Shown: positions 1-12,100 of the stretch, piece by piece
Layout of the letters: every line of letters begins with the position of its first letter
Numbering within the stretch: position 1 is the stretch's first letter
DNA from: Distichodus sexfasciatus
Taxonomy: Eukaryota > Chordata > Actinopteri > Characiformes > Distichodontidae
NCBI GenBank assembly: GCA_032718565.1
Contig: JAVGVS010000299.1
Location: 248,001-312,000 of the forward strand
Length of the DNA: 64,000 nucleotides
Direction of reading: 5' to 3'
Program-made: the position numbers and the translations under genes
Notes under the pieces: generated by a model
The model's input: the letters and a program-made list of their open reading frames with translations, nothing else
Database searches by the model: none
What the model was told of the DNA's origin: nothing

Positions 1-529
1 TAATTAACTAATATGCATTCCGTCCGTCGGATCCTTCAGATATGATGTAGATTTGTGCCTATATATGGACAAGTTTTGGCAAACCAAGATCAAGCTCACT
101 GAGTGAAGTGTGTGTGTGTGTGTGTCTGTGCGTGTGTGTTTGTGTGTGTGTGCATGGCTGGGCGATTTTGCTGTAGATGGGTGCCTAAGAGGAGATATGG
201 TAGGGGGTCTAGCTCTGCTTTGATCATTACTGCCTGTGGAAGACAGACTCTGACAGAAAAGTAACCCCTCCTCCCCTCTCTACACACACACACACACACA
301 CACCTAACAGGTATGAAGTCTTTCTACAGTAATTTAGCAGCAAATATAGTGCTTTGGAGATACACGTGGGAAACCAGCATGACTTTCTCTCTCCTATCTC
401 CGTGCCTCCTACTGTACTCTGTTTTCACAGTTAGTGTTCAGTTGCTGTTCTCTCCCTCCCACTTTGTAATATGGCAATATACGATTATACACAGGGAAGT
501 TATTTCAGTTATTTTCAGGGAGCCAGTTG

Positions 530-835
530 GTAATGTAATGGTTGGTGCGGTCGCCTCATGATTGGAAGGTTGCTGGATTATTTGACATGAGGATCTCCGT
601 GGTACCTTTACCGGTCCAGTACTTGGACCGGTAAAGGTACCACGGAGATCCTCATGAGCAAGGTACCGTCCCTAAGTACTGCTCCCCGGGTGTTGATAGA
701 GCTGCCCACTGCTCCTTTACGGATGGGTCAAATGCAAAGGTTACATTTCACCGTGGTGCACTGTGTGCTGTGCTGTGCTGTGGTGTGATCACAATGTGAA
801 ATAATCACTCATTCACTTTATGCACTGGTTATATT
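530..835 (+). mobile_element. tRNA-derived SINE copy with internal fold-back
   Basis: The left part resembles a tRNA head (GGTGCGGTCGCC, then a degraded B box with TTGCTGGATT). The body is the repeat seen at least six more times in this window: words such as GGTACC, CTGCTCCCC, GCCCACTGCTCC and a 3' part reading GTGAAATAATCACTCA. Unlike the other copies, it carries a 33-bp perfect inverted repeat in the middle (586-618 against 624-656), made of the body segment and its reverse complement. The family name is not known to me. Confidence 0.7.
586..656. repeat. Perfect 33-bp inverted repeat, 5-nt loop
   Basis: The left arm at 586-618 starts CATGAGGATCTCCGTGG and the right arm at 624-656 is its exact reverse complement. 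Only GTACT at 619-623 separates them. The right arm matches the normal orientation of the surrounding SINE body, so the left arm looks like an inverted duplication of that segment. Confidence 0.9.
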
Positions 836-2089
836 AATGTTGGTCACAGAACTCTATATGAAAATACGAAATTACAGACCTCACCGAAAATGACCTCACA
901 AAGCCACAAAAAGTCTCTTCTATGTTTTAAGGAATGATTAGGTCCTCACAAACATCTACACACACACACACACACACATACACACACACATACACCTGCA
1001 GTAATATGTAAAAAAACCACTCAGGCTTTGTACAGGGTTTGTTTAAATGGACGTACACACACACATCGCTGGCGTGTAAAGTGAGCCGTATGTTCGCACA
1101 CAGATCCCGTCTGGGCGGAAGGGAGTTCTCACTGAGTCAGTATCTGCATAATTTGGTGGAAGACACACACTCTGCCTCTGTTTAGGAAACCACCCAAAAG
1201 AGCTCTACCACAGAGCCACACGGCCGATAACGTGTGTGTGTATGTGTGCATGTGTGTGACCGTCTAGTGAGACCGTCAGCTCTGCCCGCTGAGTGGTTGT
1301 CATGACTACAGGGAGGAAATGGAATGCAGTAAATATCTCAATTTGCCAATCAACCCCCTTCCACTGTCATCAAACATGCAGTCACACACACATGCTCACA
1401 CACACACACACACACACACAAGCATGCATGTGCACACACACAAATGCATGGACATCACACACATAATACTACATATAATAATAAATACTAGAATAGAATC
1501 TTTATCCTTATGATACAAATATCAGATTTTTAGGAGACAACCAGGTTCTTACAAATACATAGAAATTAATATTTGCAGCATTAATACCCATATTAACAGC
1601 ATTTGCATATTAACACACCACAGACATACACGTGCACACACACGAACCTGAACCTGAACCACAAACCTCTATCTTTTGGGATAGAATTAGTAAGAGAGAC
1701 ACACAGAAATGGACAGTGCACATATTAATCACTTTCTCCGCATTATTTATAGTTGTGGGTGTTGCAAATGCGATTACTTTATATACTGTCTATTAATCAC
1801 CAGTATTAAATAACTAATTACTACTATAATGATTTAAATAACAAATTCAAACTAACAGCTGCAAAAATTCAGTAAATCCTACACCACTGCCTAGTCAGCT
1901 CTCGCCTCAACACAAGAGAGGAAAGCAGAAGTGTGTGTGTGTGTGTGTTTGAGAGAATAGGTATTTTTGCTTGGAGGGGGCCATCACAGAAGCAGTGAGA
2001 GAGTGAAAGAGGGAGGAACTGGTGTAGAGGGAAACAAAGACTGGGAAAAAAAAGAAAGAGAGGAAGAGGCGAGAGAGGAGAAGAAGGGA

Positions 2090-2240
2090 GCCGGTCACCT
2101 GGAGATGCCGCCCCGGACCAGGCCCAACCGCGGGGAGGAGGGGGAAACCGTCGCCATGGAGAGGGGCACCGGTCACCTTGGCAACCGCTGGGCCGGGGGT
2201 CAGCGGCCACAGGAATGTGTTTGCACACAGAGGTGCATGC
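2090..2240. other. Unassigned GC- and CpG-rich patch
   Basis: About 150 bases are clearly more GC/CpG-rich than the CA/AT-rich surroundings, including CCGCCCCGG, CCGCGGGGAGG, CCGTCGCC and GGGCCGGGGG. Two GGTCACC words flank the core and a GCATGCTGGGAGGAGT stretch follows. Open frames exist on both strands but none resembles a known protein. It could be a small promoter or a first exon of a gene to the left; there is no direct evidence for either. Confidence 0.35.
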
Positions 2241-2904
2241 TGGGAGGAGTGTCCTACTGTGTGCATGTGTGTGTGTGTGTGTGTGTAATTGTGTTGCCAT
2301 TACAAAGAAGTAAAGCGAGGGCTGGGGATTAAGCAGTAGTTTTTCAGTGTTAAGAAGTTGTCCCAGAAGAACACTGTAAATGCAGAGTAGATTCAAAATC
2401 ACATTAATCTTTATCTGCACACAAGATTCGCATGGCTTAACACACACACGCATGCACATGCCCTAATCACAAGTCATGAATTGATCACTGGTGTATACAC
2501 AGTCACTAGACATTTTTCCTTGTATACAAAACATTACACTATACAGTGATTATAGGGTCTACAACACACACACACACACTTACACACACATATTTGTGGC
2601 TCATAAATATGGTTCATCACATTCTGTGTGCATTATCGAATGTCCTTCATACATCTAACATAATCCTAACCTAATTTCAGTCATAAAAACCAGTGCAAAC
2701 TCACATAAATGAAAGCTTAGATATGAAGTTGCTCATATGGCACTCTCTACACTTCTGAAAGAGAGAGAGAGAGAGAGAGAGAGAGTTTATTCGGGGCAAC
2801 CTCTGAAGACAGCAGATCAGCATACGATTAGCAGAGCCCAACAACCTCAAAGCAAAGGCCATATGCTGCAATAGCCTTCCAAAAAGTATTCACACACTCA
2901 CATC

Positions 2905-2988
<84 letters not shown>

Positions 2989-3060
2989 GTTACTTTCATG
3001 TATCTGTAAACTCCATAACCCCTGTCTCACACTGATCAGCCCTTCATCAATTCTTGCATG

Positions 3061-3091
<31 letters not shown>

Positions 3092-3527
3092 ACCTGCCAA
3101 GACTTTGCCCTGCTCTTGTCATTTTCAGTCCCAGATCTAAAACAGTTCAGCCAGTTCAAATCACACACACACACGCTCTCACACACATACACATACGCAC
3201 AAGTGTTCAGAGCTAGACTGTCCACGGGAGATGCAGTGAGATGGAAACTTTAATCGCATTAAAAGAAAAAAACTTTTTCTTTCACTTGGAAATTCCACAG
3301 ATTTCCCCTCTTCTGTTTCCCGAACTCTCTCTCTTTCTCTCGCTCTCTTTCTCTGTCTACTGTTCTTACATTCTGCTCTTCTTCTTCCAGAAAGGGACAG
3401 ATCAAAGGGTCCCATTCCTCCTCCTCCTCCAGACGGCATGGTCCCCTTCACTCTGTCACTCGTGCTTTGTGTAACTCTTTCCGGTTTCATGCCACGTCCA
3501 AATCCAAACTCTTCTTTTGTCATCTGG

Positions 3528-3604
<77 letters not shown>

Positions 3605-4424
3605 AACACAGCTGGGATGCACCACCTGAGGAGTAGGGGGATTAGCATCAGTATGGTTCAAAGGCTGACCAATGGTGAATAAAACTTTCAACACTTCAGT
3701 AAAGAAAGTTCAGCAGTTTGGACCAGTTAAGACTTCAAATTTAAATGAGAAAATCTAAATAAATAAATAAATAAATGTGATGTACAAAGTGAATACTTAA
3801 ACAGTGAGTCATTACAAAGTTATGTGCTTTTTAGGAAATTTCATTAGAAGATAATGCCTTGGATCAATTGGTGCAGATGCTACAAGCAATCAATAACAGC
3901 TAATTAAGAGCGAAATGACTTGAAGAAGCACTGGTCAGCGCCACCACACATTACAGTACTTGACAAATCCACAAGGGCGCAGTGCTTCTCTTTTTATTGC
4001 TTTAATTGTACTTCAAAGACAGTCCACTACAAACTGGGACTTGAACTGGGTTTGATTAGAAGCATGAAATACTCCCCATTTTCTTTTAAATTATTCCATC
4101 AGTTGAACAGTTGATAATTAGCAGAAAACTTTCTTCTAACTGAAGCAAAGGAAACTGAAGCCACATTTAATGCTGAATTTTGTTGTTCAAACTGAGACTC
4201 CAAAACAGTCATTTATGGCTTTGAGGATGCTCAAGCCTTTCTTCAGTAAATTGCTCACAACCACAACTAGATTCACTAGAAAAATGAGAATCCTAAAAAT
4301 TGTCCAACACTGGACATTAATTAAGCAACTGCAGATACAGTATATATAAGACAGAGAGAGAAAGACCATGAGAGAGAAACAGTTCTATTAGTAATTCTAT
4401 TAGTAGATTTATTAGTCATCAGAA

Positions 4425-4490
4425 GATTGCTGGTTCAAATCCTGGACTGGTAACGGTATCGCTGAGGTACTTAGGAGAAAGGTACCACGT
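4425..4490 (+). mobile_element. Partial tRNA-derived SINE, interrupted by a V-SINE
   Basis: The sequence GATTGCTGGTTCAAATCCTG is a B-box-like tRNA segment, followed by a TGGTAACGGTATCGCTGAGG body matching the family of the 530-835 and 44285-44470 copies. The match ends where a different SINE begins at about 4491. Confidence 0.6.
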
Positions 4491-4825
4491 ATAGGGTGGC
4501 ACGTTGGTGGCAGATCCTGGGTTCAAACCCCAGGTTGGCCGTAGGGTCTTTCTGTATGGAGTTTGCATGTTCTCCCCGTGTTTGCATGGGTTTCCTCCAG
4601 GTGCTCCGTTTTCCTCCCACAGACCAAAAAGCATGCACTATAGGTTAATTGGTGACTCTAAATTGGCCCTGTAAGGTGTGAATGTGAGTGTGTGTGTATG
4701 TGTGTGTGTGTGTGTATGTGTGTGCCCTGCGGTGTGTTGGCACCTTCCCAGGGTTGGTCGCCGCCTTGGTCCCCCCCGTGACCCCAGTTGGGATTAAGCA
4801 GTTTGGAGAATGAATGAATGAACAC
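4491..4825 (+). mobile_element. DANA/V-SINE-like element
   Basis: A tRNA-like head with GGGTTCAAACCCCAGG is followed by the highly conserved central block common in fish genomes (GGAGTTTGCATGTTCTCCCC, GGTTTCCTCC, GGTGCTCCG, TTCCTCCCACAG, TTAATTGGTGACTCTAAATT). A (GT)n stretch and a 3' tail ending GAATGAATGAATGAA follow. The organisation matches the zebrafish DANA family of tRNA-derived SINEs as I remember it. A second copy in opposite orientation lies at 17331-17655. Confidence 0.8.
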
Positions 4826-6347
4826 ACGCACACACACATGCACATATACTGTATATATGTACAGGCAGTATCTAGTTGTAGGGTTATTAACCTCTATTAA
4901 GTTCCACATTGGAACACATCAAGGCCACACTCAATAGCAGATCATTTAGGAGCTCTGTCCAGTTATGGGGTGCAATCGGCCATGAATGGAACAGCACTGA
5001 TGCAGCAGACTGTGAAAGGCTGTAAGACAGCTCGCCCAAACGGCCGAGTTTACTAAAGATGAACAAGGGAAAAATCATCCCTCTCTAAATTGTAAACTGG
5101 CTACAGACAATGCAGAAAAGATTGTGATTGTTACTTATTTCACCTGGATTTGTTAAACAAGTAATCATAAATCATGCAATAAATTGTGTTTGCCTCATTT
5201 CTTTGCCAGGTAGTGTATAAAGCTAAATAAAATGCATTTGGAAATTAGGTCAAACATCAAACACACGCACGCACCTGCCACCCTGTCCGTCTTTAGAGGT
5301 TTATAAGGTGATTCACCTGAAGAATCACCTGTCTTATATAGTCCATATGTTACTGGGCAAAACCAAAAATAACAAAAAAAATCCCTCAGAAATTTCACTA
5401 TATACCCAACATTCCATTTTAACATAAACATTCCAAGTTATTATTGTATGAATGAACTGATTCAGTGAGAACAATAATTTGGGTAAAAATTAGTCATACC
5501 ACTCGGACGATGCGTCTATACTGGTCATTCATTACATAAGAACATGTATAATTCATACAAAAAAAATCTTCTACATTTATAGATTTCTGAAATCTAACAA
5601 GGAGAGAAATCACACATCCAATAACTAAACAAGGACACAGACTCACGGATGACCCAGAGGAGTCAGGTGTGTTCTCATCAGCTAAAGAGGGGAACACGGG
5701 TCACACCGGATCCCAGCCACCTGTTAACCTCATTACAGAGAAAGACATGGGGAGAATGAGAGAGAGAACAAGAGAATGAGAGAATGAGAGAAAATGATTG
5801 TAATGGTCAAACTGTCAACTATTATTCATAAATCTTCCATTTTAACTTATGTTATTCATTTCTTTGCTGATCTCCGCAGCAGAAGATGGACCATTTGACC
5901 TGAAAAGGTTCCACTCTGATTGTTTTATATTGTAACAAAGAGCCCCATTGAGCTGCTTTATATAAATCATTTCTCATATCTGCTCTTTCTGTCGGTACGG
6001 GCTCAATCTGCTCTCATATCTGCCGGAGACGCGAAACTGCACGTCCATCACCTGTAACACACAACTTAACAATGCCAGATACGAGTGTACCACATACTGC
6101 ACATAACTGAGTGTATCTCTGAGTGTATCTCCTGCTTACTCACACACACATCCATCACTTTTTTACACATAACTTACCTTATGTGTGGTAGTCACATGCA
6201 CAGTGCACACACATTAATCTCATTTTAACACATCAAATAACATGCCCTTTATGTGGATGTCACACACACACACACACACACACCAATCTCATTTTAACTT
6301 AGCATCACATAACTTGCCCTTTATGTGGATGTCACAAACACAAACAA

Positions 6348-6385
<38 letters not shown>

Positions 6386-7479
6386 GACACCCATACACAC
6401 ACGTGTCTCATTCTAACACATCACATAATGCCCCATGAACGGGTGCCCCATCCCCCCCCCCCCCAACACACACACACGTCCTTCCTCCCTAACCCCCATA
6501 TGATGTCTGGGCCAGTCTCATTTGAGCCGTTTCCATGGTGATGGGACCCGAAGAGCAGGCATCACCTCAGACACCTCAACCAGATAATCTCAATTCAGCT
6601 GGAACAGAACAAAAACACACAGGCAAACACACACACACACACACACACACAGAACCAAAGTCAAAGTGGAAGGGCATACTAACTGACTCACATCTGAGTA
6701 AGAAAGTTCATCTGGTGGAAAGCAGGCCAAACCCCACAGAGACAAAGCTTATACACGCAGGCACTTTTTAAACCGCAAACGTTCATTCAAACCCACACAT
6801 TAACCTCTAACGAGCATCAATTATTCACCAAACTGTGAATCATATGCAAAAAAATCCTGAGCTATTATTAAAATTTGAAGATACATTAAAAGAGGGTATT
6901 TTCCTTAAATTTATACAGACTGTGCCATTAAAGTTCATATTATTAGCAGCTACACCTCAGTGCCATAATTGTCTGTATATAATGATATATAATGACCCCA
7001 ATAATAATCTGTGTGACTATGGGAATTACAGAGATGAACTAAGATCTAAGAGCTAAGATGCGGTTTATGATGGTATTTGTGTGTAGATGTGCCTATGTCT
7101 CATCATATATGTTAATTGTAGTTGATATGATCTGAGGCTTTAGTGTGAGTGTGTTTCTGTGCCTGTGTGTTTGGCTTCTGGACGGAGTGTTGGATTATGG
7201 GATTATGGCCAGGCAGGTCATGTGACGAGTGTGGTCTCCAGTGACCCTGCTTACAGCCAGATTACCCTGGTGAAGGTGAGGCAACCTCTCCTCTCTCCCC
7301 TTCTGTTCATCCACCTATCCGCCTACCCCTCCATCCGCAGGCTCTCCTCGTGCCCTTCCTCCTCATGATCGAGCCTGATTTCCTTCCCGCTGTTTCCGCT
7401 CTGACGGTTCCACCTGAGATCTCTTTCCTGCAAAACCATGTACCCTTAACTGGTCTTCACGCAGAGAAGCTGTCACAGC

Positions 7480-7565
7480 CTTCCTCATCGTCCTCATCAT
7501 CATTATCCTCTCTCTGGATATTTCCTACCTGGGTCTGGGGCCAGAGTCAAACTGTAATGCAGAGG
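7480..7565 (+). other. Possible 5' exon of the hyaluronidase gene
   Basis: The sequence at 7560-7571 reads GCAGAG followed by GTAAGT, a near-ideal splice donor, with an acceptor-like CACGCAG at about 7458-7464. The next acceptor on this strand is TTTCAG at 9062-9067, directly before the exon holding the hyaluronidase start codon. Splicing 7565 to 9068 would give a leader with stop codons TGA TGA just before the start codon. One frame of the exon reads a hydrophobic stretch (FLIVLIIIILSL) and would stop at 9092-9094. A non-coding leader is the simpler view. Confidence 0.35.
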
Positions 7566-7742
7566 TAAGTTTGACCCCCTTTGTCACACGTCCACTACTG
7601 TCAGGACTCATGTCCGGAATAGGGTGGAAGCAGTAAAAGCAAAAAGAGCTAAACTTGCTGACGCTTATCTCTTTGCAAAGTTCTGTAGAACATTTTGATC
7701 AGTTTTAACTGAAAATGAAACAGAAATGACTTTATAAATTTA

Positions 7743-8766
7743 GAGCTTTGTGCCCTATAACTATCACATGCAACAAGAAAAGCTCACTTCGACACGACAC
7801 TCAGACTGCCAAGTTTAAACAGGGACGACAAACAGCGTGACATTTCACAGACCTGACGTTTGCCACATTGAGATTAAATCCAGTTCTCAATTTCCATACG
7901 TCTCTCAGTTCCCATACAGCATTGCTATTCAACGTTTACTCTCGGCTCACTAGGTAGGCCAGGTCTGGATGAAAGACTTTCATACACCCGCAAAACGCTA
8001 CCCGTAGACATTGGTATAAGCATAATAATGGACTTACTTTGGCATGAAAACTAAGAAGATCAACTATGTGCACCAATTTTAGCAATGTTTCACACTTTTA
8101 AGCTCTGCCTGGAAATAGAAAAGTAGAGAAAAAGCGTGAAAAGATTTAGCTTGGTGGGAATCGGGGCGTCTCATAGTTAATCTGATTCTTAGAATTAAGC
8201 TAACTTTCCATGAAACAGTGAACATCTTGGATCTGTTTTCTGCCTTAATTTCTTGAAAGTGAATAACTTAAAGAAACTTGCCTTAAACCCTGTGAGGACA
8301 TGATTTAAATTATTTAAAAAATTGGCTGGGCTCTGCGCCATTCTTCATCTTTGCTAGTATACCGTTTGAATGGGACATTGTCGCCCTCTACTGTTGACCT
8401 GTGTTCACTGCAGAGGACATTAGTGAACATAATTGAAAGAGTGATTACCTTTGAGCGTGGGCAGCACAGATTAATCTTGTTAAGCTACCACTAAACCAAG
8501 CGACACTTAGTTGGCAAGTGTCCACACACCAACTGTAGTTAACATAAGATTAAAGAGATGCCTTGGCTGAGAATTTTAAGAAAAAAACTTTCAGTAATGA
8601 TCACTTCTCAAAGCTTAGGTAGAATCTATATTTTGGTTTTCAAATAAGAACGTCAATGTGGCCAAGTCTTCAAGTCTGTGAAATGTCACTCTGTTTGTCG
8701 TCCCTGTTTAAACTCAGCAGTCGGACTCTCGTGTGTAACAGTGAGCTTTATACGGCACATAACTCT
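7743..8766. mobile_element. Long fold-back element, about 120-bp inverted arms
   Basis: The left arm (about 7743-7872) contains GTTTAAACAGGGACGACAAA and GTGACATTTCACAGAC. The right arm (about 8651-8766) contains the reverse complements GTCTGTGAAATGTCAC and TTTGTCGTCCCTGTTTAAAC with few mismatches. The roughly 780-base middle has no recognisable coding capacity. It lies in the likely 5' intron of the hyaluronidase gene. This layout fits a non-autonomous fold-back DNA transposon; I did not find clear target duplications. Confidence 0.65.
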
Positions 8767-9100
8767 TCCTGTCTTAAACTCCTAAAATTCAGATAAAATT
8801 AGCAAGAGGGCAGCATGGAACAGCTGGACACACATAGTGGGTGTAGTTTGGACTTTTGGGAGTTTCAGTAGGAGGTGGAATTGTGTGTGTGATATAAATA
8901 TTTGACAAATCTCACCACAATCATGCAAACACAAAAATGACTTTTAATGTCTTAAATGTAAGTTTGGTCAAAACAGATCAGTTGAAGATGTTTAGTCTAG
9001 AGCAATGTAGGAATAAACACATGATCATGTTTTTCCTCATATACCTCCAACTTTCTTTCTCTTTCAGGTGGAAGTGGCTGAAAAGTGGAGATGATGAACC

Positions 9101-12100
9101 ATGAGACGCTTTTTAATCACCTTCATGGCTTGTGGAAAACTCCTCTCCCTCATTCCTCTCCTTCCATTCGTCTTTCTCCTCTTCGTCCCTCATTCTTGTC
9201 TTGGTGGACCTTCCCGTGCCCCTCTCCTGGCCGGTCAGCCTTTTCTTGCCCTCTGGGGTGTGCCCAATAAAGACTGTCCGGGTCGTCCGGACCCTTCCGG
9301 ATTCGGGATGGAGTGGGAGGGCCGCGTTGCCATGTTTTATGAAGACTCACTGGGACTTTACCCGTACTTCGGTTCTGACGGTGAGCCCGTTAACGGAGGC
9401 CTACCTCAGCACACCAGCCTGGACCTGCACTTGCAGAAGGTGGAGGGGGACCTGATGGCCACTCTACCACAAGCAGGAGCACCTGGACTGGGGGTGCTGA
9501 GGTTGGAGGAGTGGGCAGCACAATGGAGCAGGAACAGGGGCAAGCAGGCGAGGTATTTAGGGGAGTCAAGAGCTCTGCTGCGGGGCTTTTTCCCCAGTTG
9601 GAGTCCAGAGGAAGTGGAGAAATGGGCTCAGGTATGTGGCACATCAAAATGCAAAATCTGGTTTAAATCTGGTCTATTAAGAAAAAACACAAGACCCCAG
9701 AAAGAAAATCCAAATAGCTTCTGAGCATTTTCTTTTTGTGGTTCTTCATCACACTGCAGCTTGTTTACAAAATACAGCTCATCCTGAATCCTGCACAACA
9801 TGATTTTTGCTGAAGGCACTCCTAATTTTTCTAATTAGACTTTGATTATGTGTTAGCAAGAAGAGTTCATTAGTGTAATCAGGTTGTTTTGCTGAGATGG
9901 AATGAAAACCTGTAGGCTCCACAGCCCCTGATGCAAACCACTTCAGCTAATCTTGTAATTGTGTGATGCGTACACAGTCAATCCTAAATAAGACATTCAA
10001 ATGTTTAGATATTTTGCATTTACTTTACTACTTTTTGACAGAACCATGGTGTATGTCCAATTCAGTGTATTTGTATTCTGTATGGGAAGGTAGTGGTCTA
10101 GTGGTAGGATGCTGTGGACCAAGACGGGTCCCTTATCAAGCCCCTTAAAAGGTTCCTCCACGTAGATTGTCCCAGTAATTCGGACATGGAAGTCACTCTG
10201 GATTAGAGCATCCACTAAATGCCATATAGGTCTAAGGACTAATGTAATTTCCTTTCAGGTGGATTTTGAAGCAGCAGCCCAGTCCATCCTAATGGAGACC
10301 CTTAGAGAGCTGAAGAGGCTCCGCCCACAGAGACTGTGGGGCGTGGCTCCCTATCCAAGCTGCTATAACTCTGACCCCACCCAGATGCAATTAGTAAATT
10401 ACACAGGCCGTTGCCCAGCGGCGGAGATGGCCTTAAATGACGAGCTGATGTGGCTGTGGAAAAGAAGCTCAGCCCTTTACCCTCTCCTCTCATTGGAGAA
10501 ACTTCCTGAAGGGACAAAGGGGGCGTGGCTTTATGCATCCAATCAGATTCGAGAAGCTCTGAGAGTGGCTGCTTTGGCAGGGACTACTTTCGATCTCCCA
10601 GTTTTCCCAATGGTCAAGAGCATGTACACCTCATCCAGTACCTTTCTTTCAGAGGTAATAACTTATCTTACTAGACAGCGACATCTCAAAAACCCTCTTC
10701 ACTTCTTCCTTTATTTTCTCTCCTTCATTTCGTATAAAATTCAAAGGAGCGTGCTTGATATACGGAAATACAGTATGACATGTAATATTGTATTGCAATA
10801 TTGTATTGGAATATTAATGCATATATTACATGTACATGCAATTTTTGTTCTGAGAACACAAATGAGTTTCCCTTGATATTCATCTGGTCCCAGAGGAAAC
10901 CTATGAAAATATATCACTCTCCTCATTCAATTCAAAAACATATTATATGGAATATGAAGATCCAGAATATGAAGTGGAGAAAAATACCATACGACTAAAT
11001 AATGTTTTAAAAGTAGAATATATCTGTGTAAGAATATGCATTAGGTCCTGGTTTTGCTTATCTATCTCTCTGTCTATCTGTCTATCTATCTATACGTACA
11101 TACATACATACATACATACATACATTTGTATATATTACAGTGTATATATACATTTATTCTTCATGTTTGTACAGTATATATAATAACATTTATACCTCAT
11201 ATATGTACAGCATGCCTTTCTGAAATAAATAAGTAAACTGCAGGAGGACGTTTGTTTTCTGTGGGTTAATCTCTATATGTATGTATGTGTGTTTGTTTGA
11301 TTTGGTGTGTTACAGGCTGACCTGATAAATACTGTGGGAGAGAGCGCTGCTATGGGAGCAGCAGGAGTCATCATTTGGGATAGATTCCTTGCGTCTAAAT
11401 CTCAGGTATCAATTCCTCTGTCTCTCTATTCATGGTTTTGCGTTGTGTACAGATAAATAACGTGTGTTGGTGGCCTAGTGGTAGGACACTCGCATTGGGA
11501 CCCAGAGGTTGTGGGTTCGAACACGACTACTGGAGTTACCAACATTGGGTCCCTGAGCAAGACCCCTAACCTAAGTTGCTTTTAGGGGATCTGTCCCTGA
11601 AATTAGGAAATGTAAGCTCTGGATAAGAGCGGCTGCTAAATGCTGTAAATGTAAACGTGTACATATGTGTGTTCATCAGAAGTCATGCTCTGAACTGGGC
11701 TCTTACGTGCGAGAGGTTCTGGGCCCTTACGTCGTCAACGTCACCACCGCAGCGCGTCTCTGTGGCGTCTCACTGTGCCAGGGCCGCGGCCGATGCGTAC
11801 GCAAGAAACCCGAAGATCCTGTCTATTTGCACCTTCCCCCTGCACACTTCTTGTTGCTGCCAGAGGGAGCAGAGGGCATCCGGGCAATGGGGGAACTTCC
11901 TCCCACATATTTAGAGGTGTGGAGAAGAGACTTCCGCTGCCAGTGGTTTGAGGCATTGGAGGGAGCGGCTGCAGATCAGGATTTGGGCAGAACGGACATT
12001 AGGGGCAGAGGGCCTCAGCCCACAGTCAAATTACCCTCTGATGTGGGTCAGAGTGAGGGGACAGTGGTTACCACAACAACTGATAGACAACAAGAAGCTA

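Larger units (their letters stand above)
1..7250. other. Gene-poor left flank with microsatellites and SINEs
   Basis: I see no recognisable coding gene here. Open frames in this stretch are short and mostly read through (CA)n/(GT)n tracts (for example 96-300, 960-990, 1383-1440, 2255-2287, 2909-2983, 3058-3086, 3530-3596, 4684-4725, 6262-6282, 6366-6384, 6630-6650). A purine run of (GA)n lies at 2758-2785. SINE pieces at 530-835 and 4425-4825 and a GC-rich patch at 2090-2240 are listed separately. Two exon-like pieces on the minus strand (about 5658-5692 and 5979-6051) have splice-like borders but match nothing I know. Confidence 0.6.

Noticed and set aside
1967..2332. 121-codon + frame and two minus frames over the GC-rich patch
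   Set aside because: All three compete over the same low-complexity DNA, and none resembles a protein family.
2890..3694. Long Cys-Val or Thr-His frames
   Set aside because: They read through (CA)n/(GT)n microsatellites; there are no splice borders or homology.
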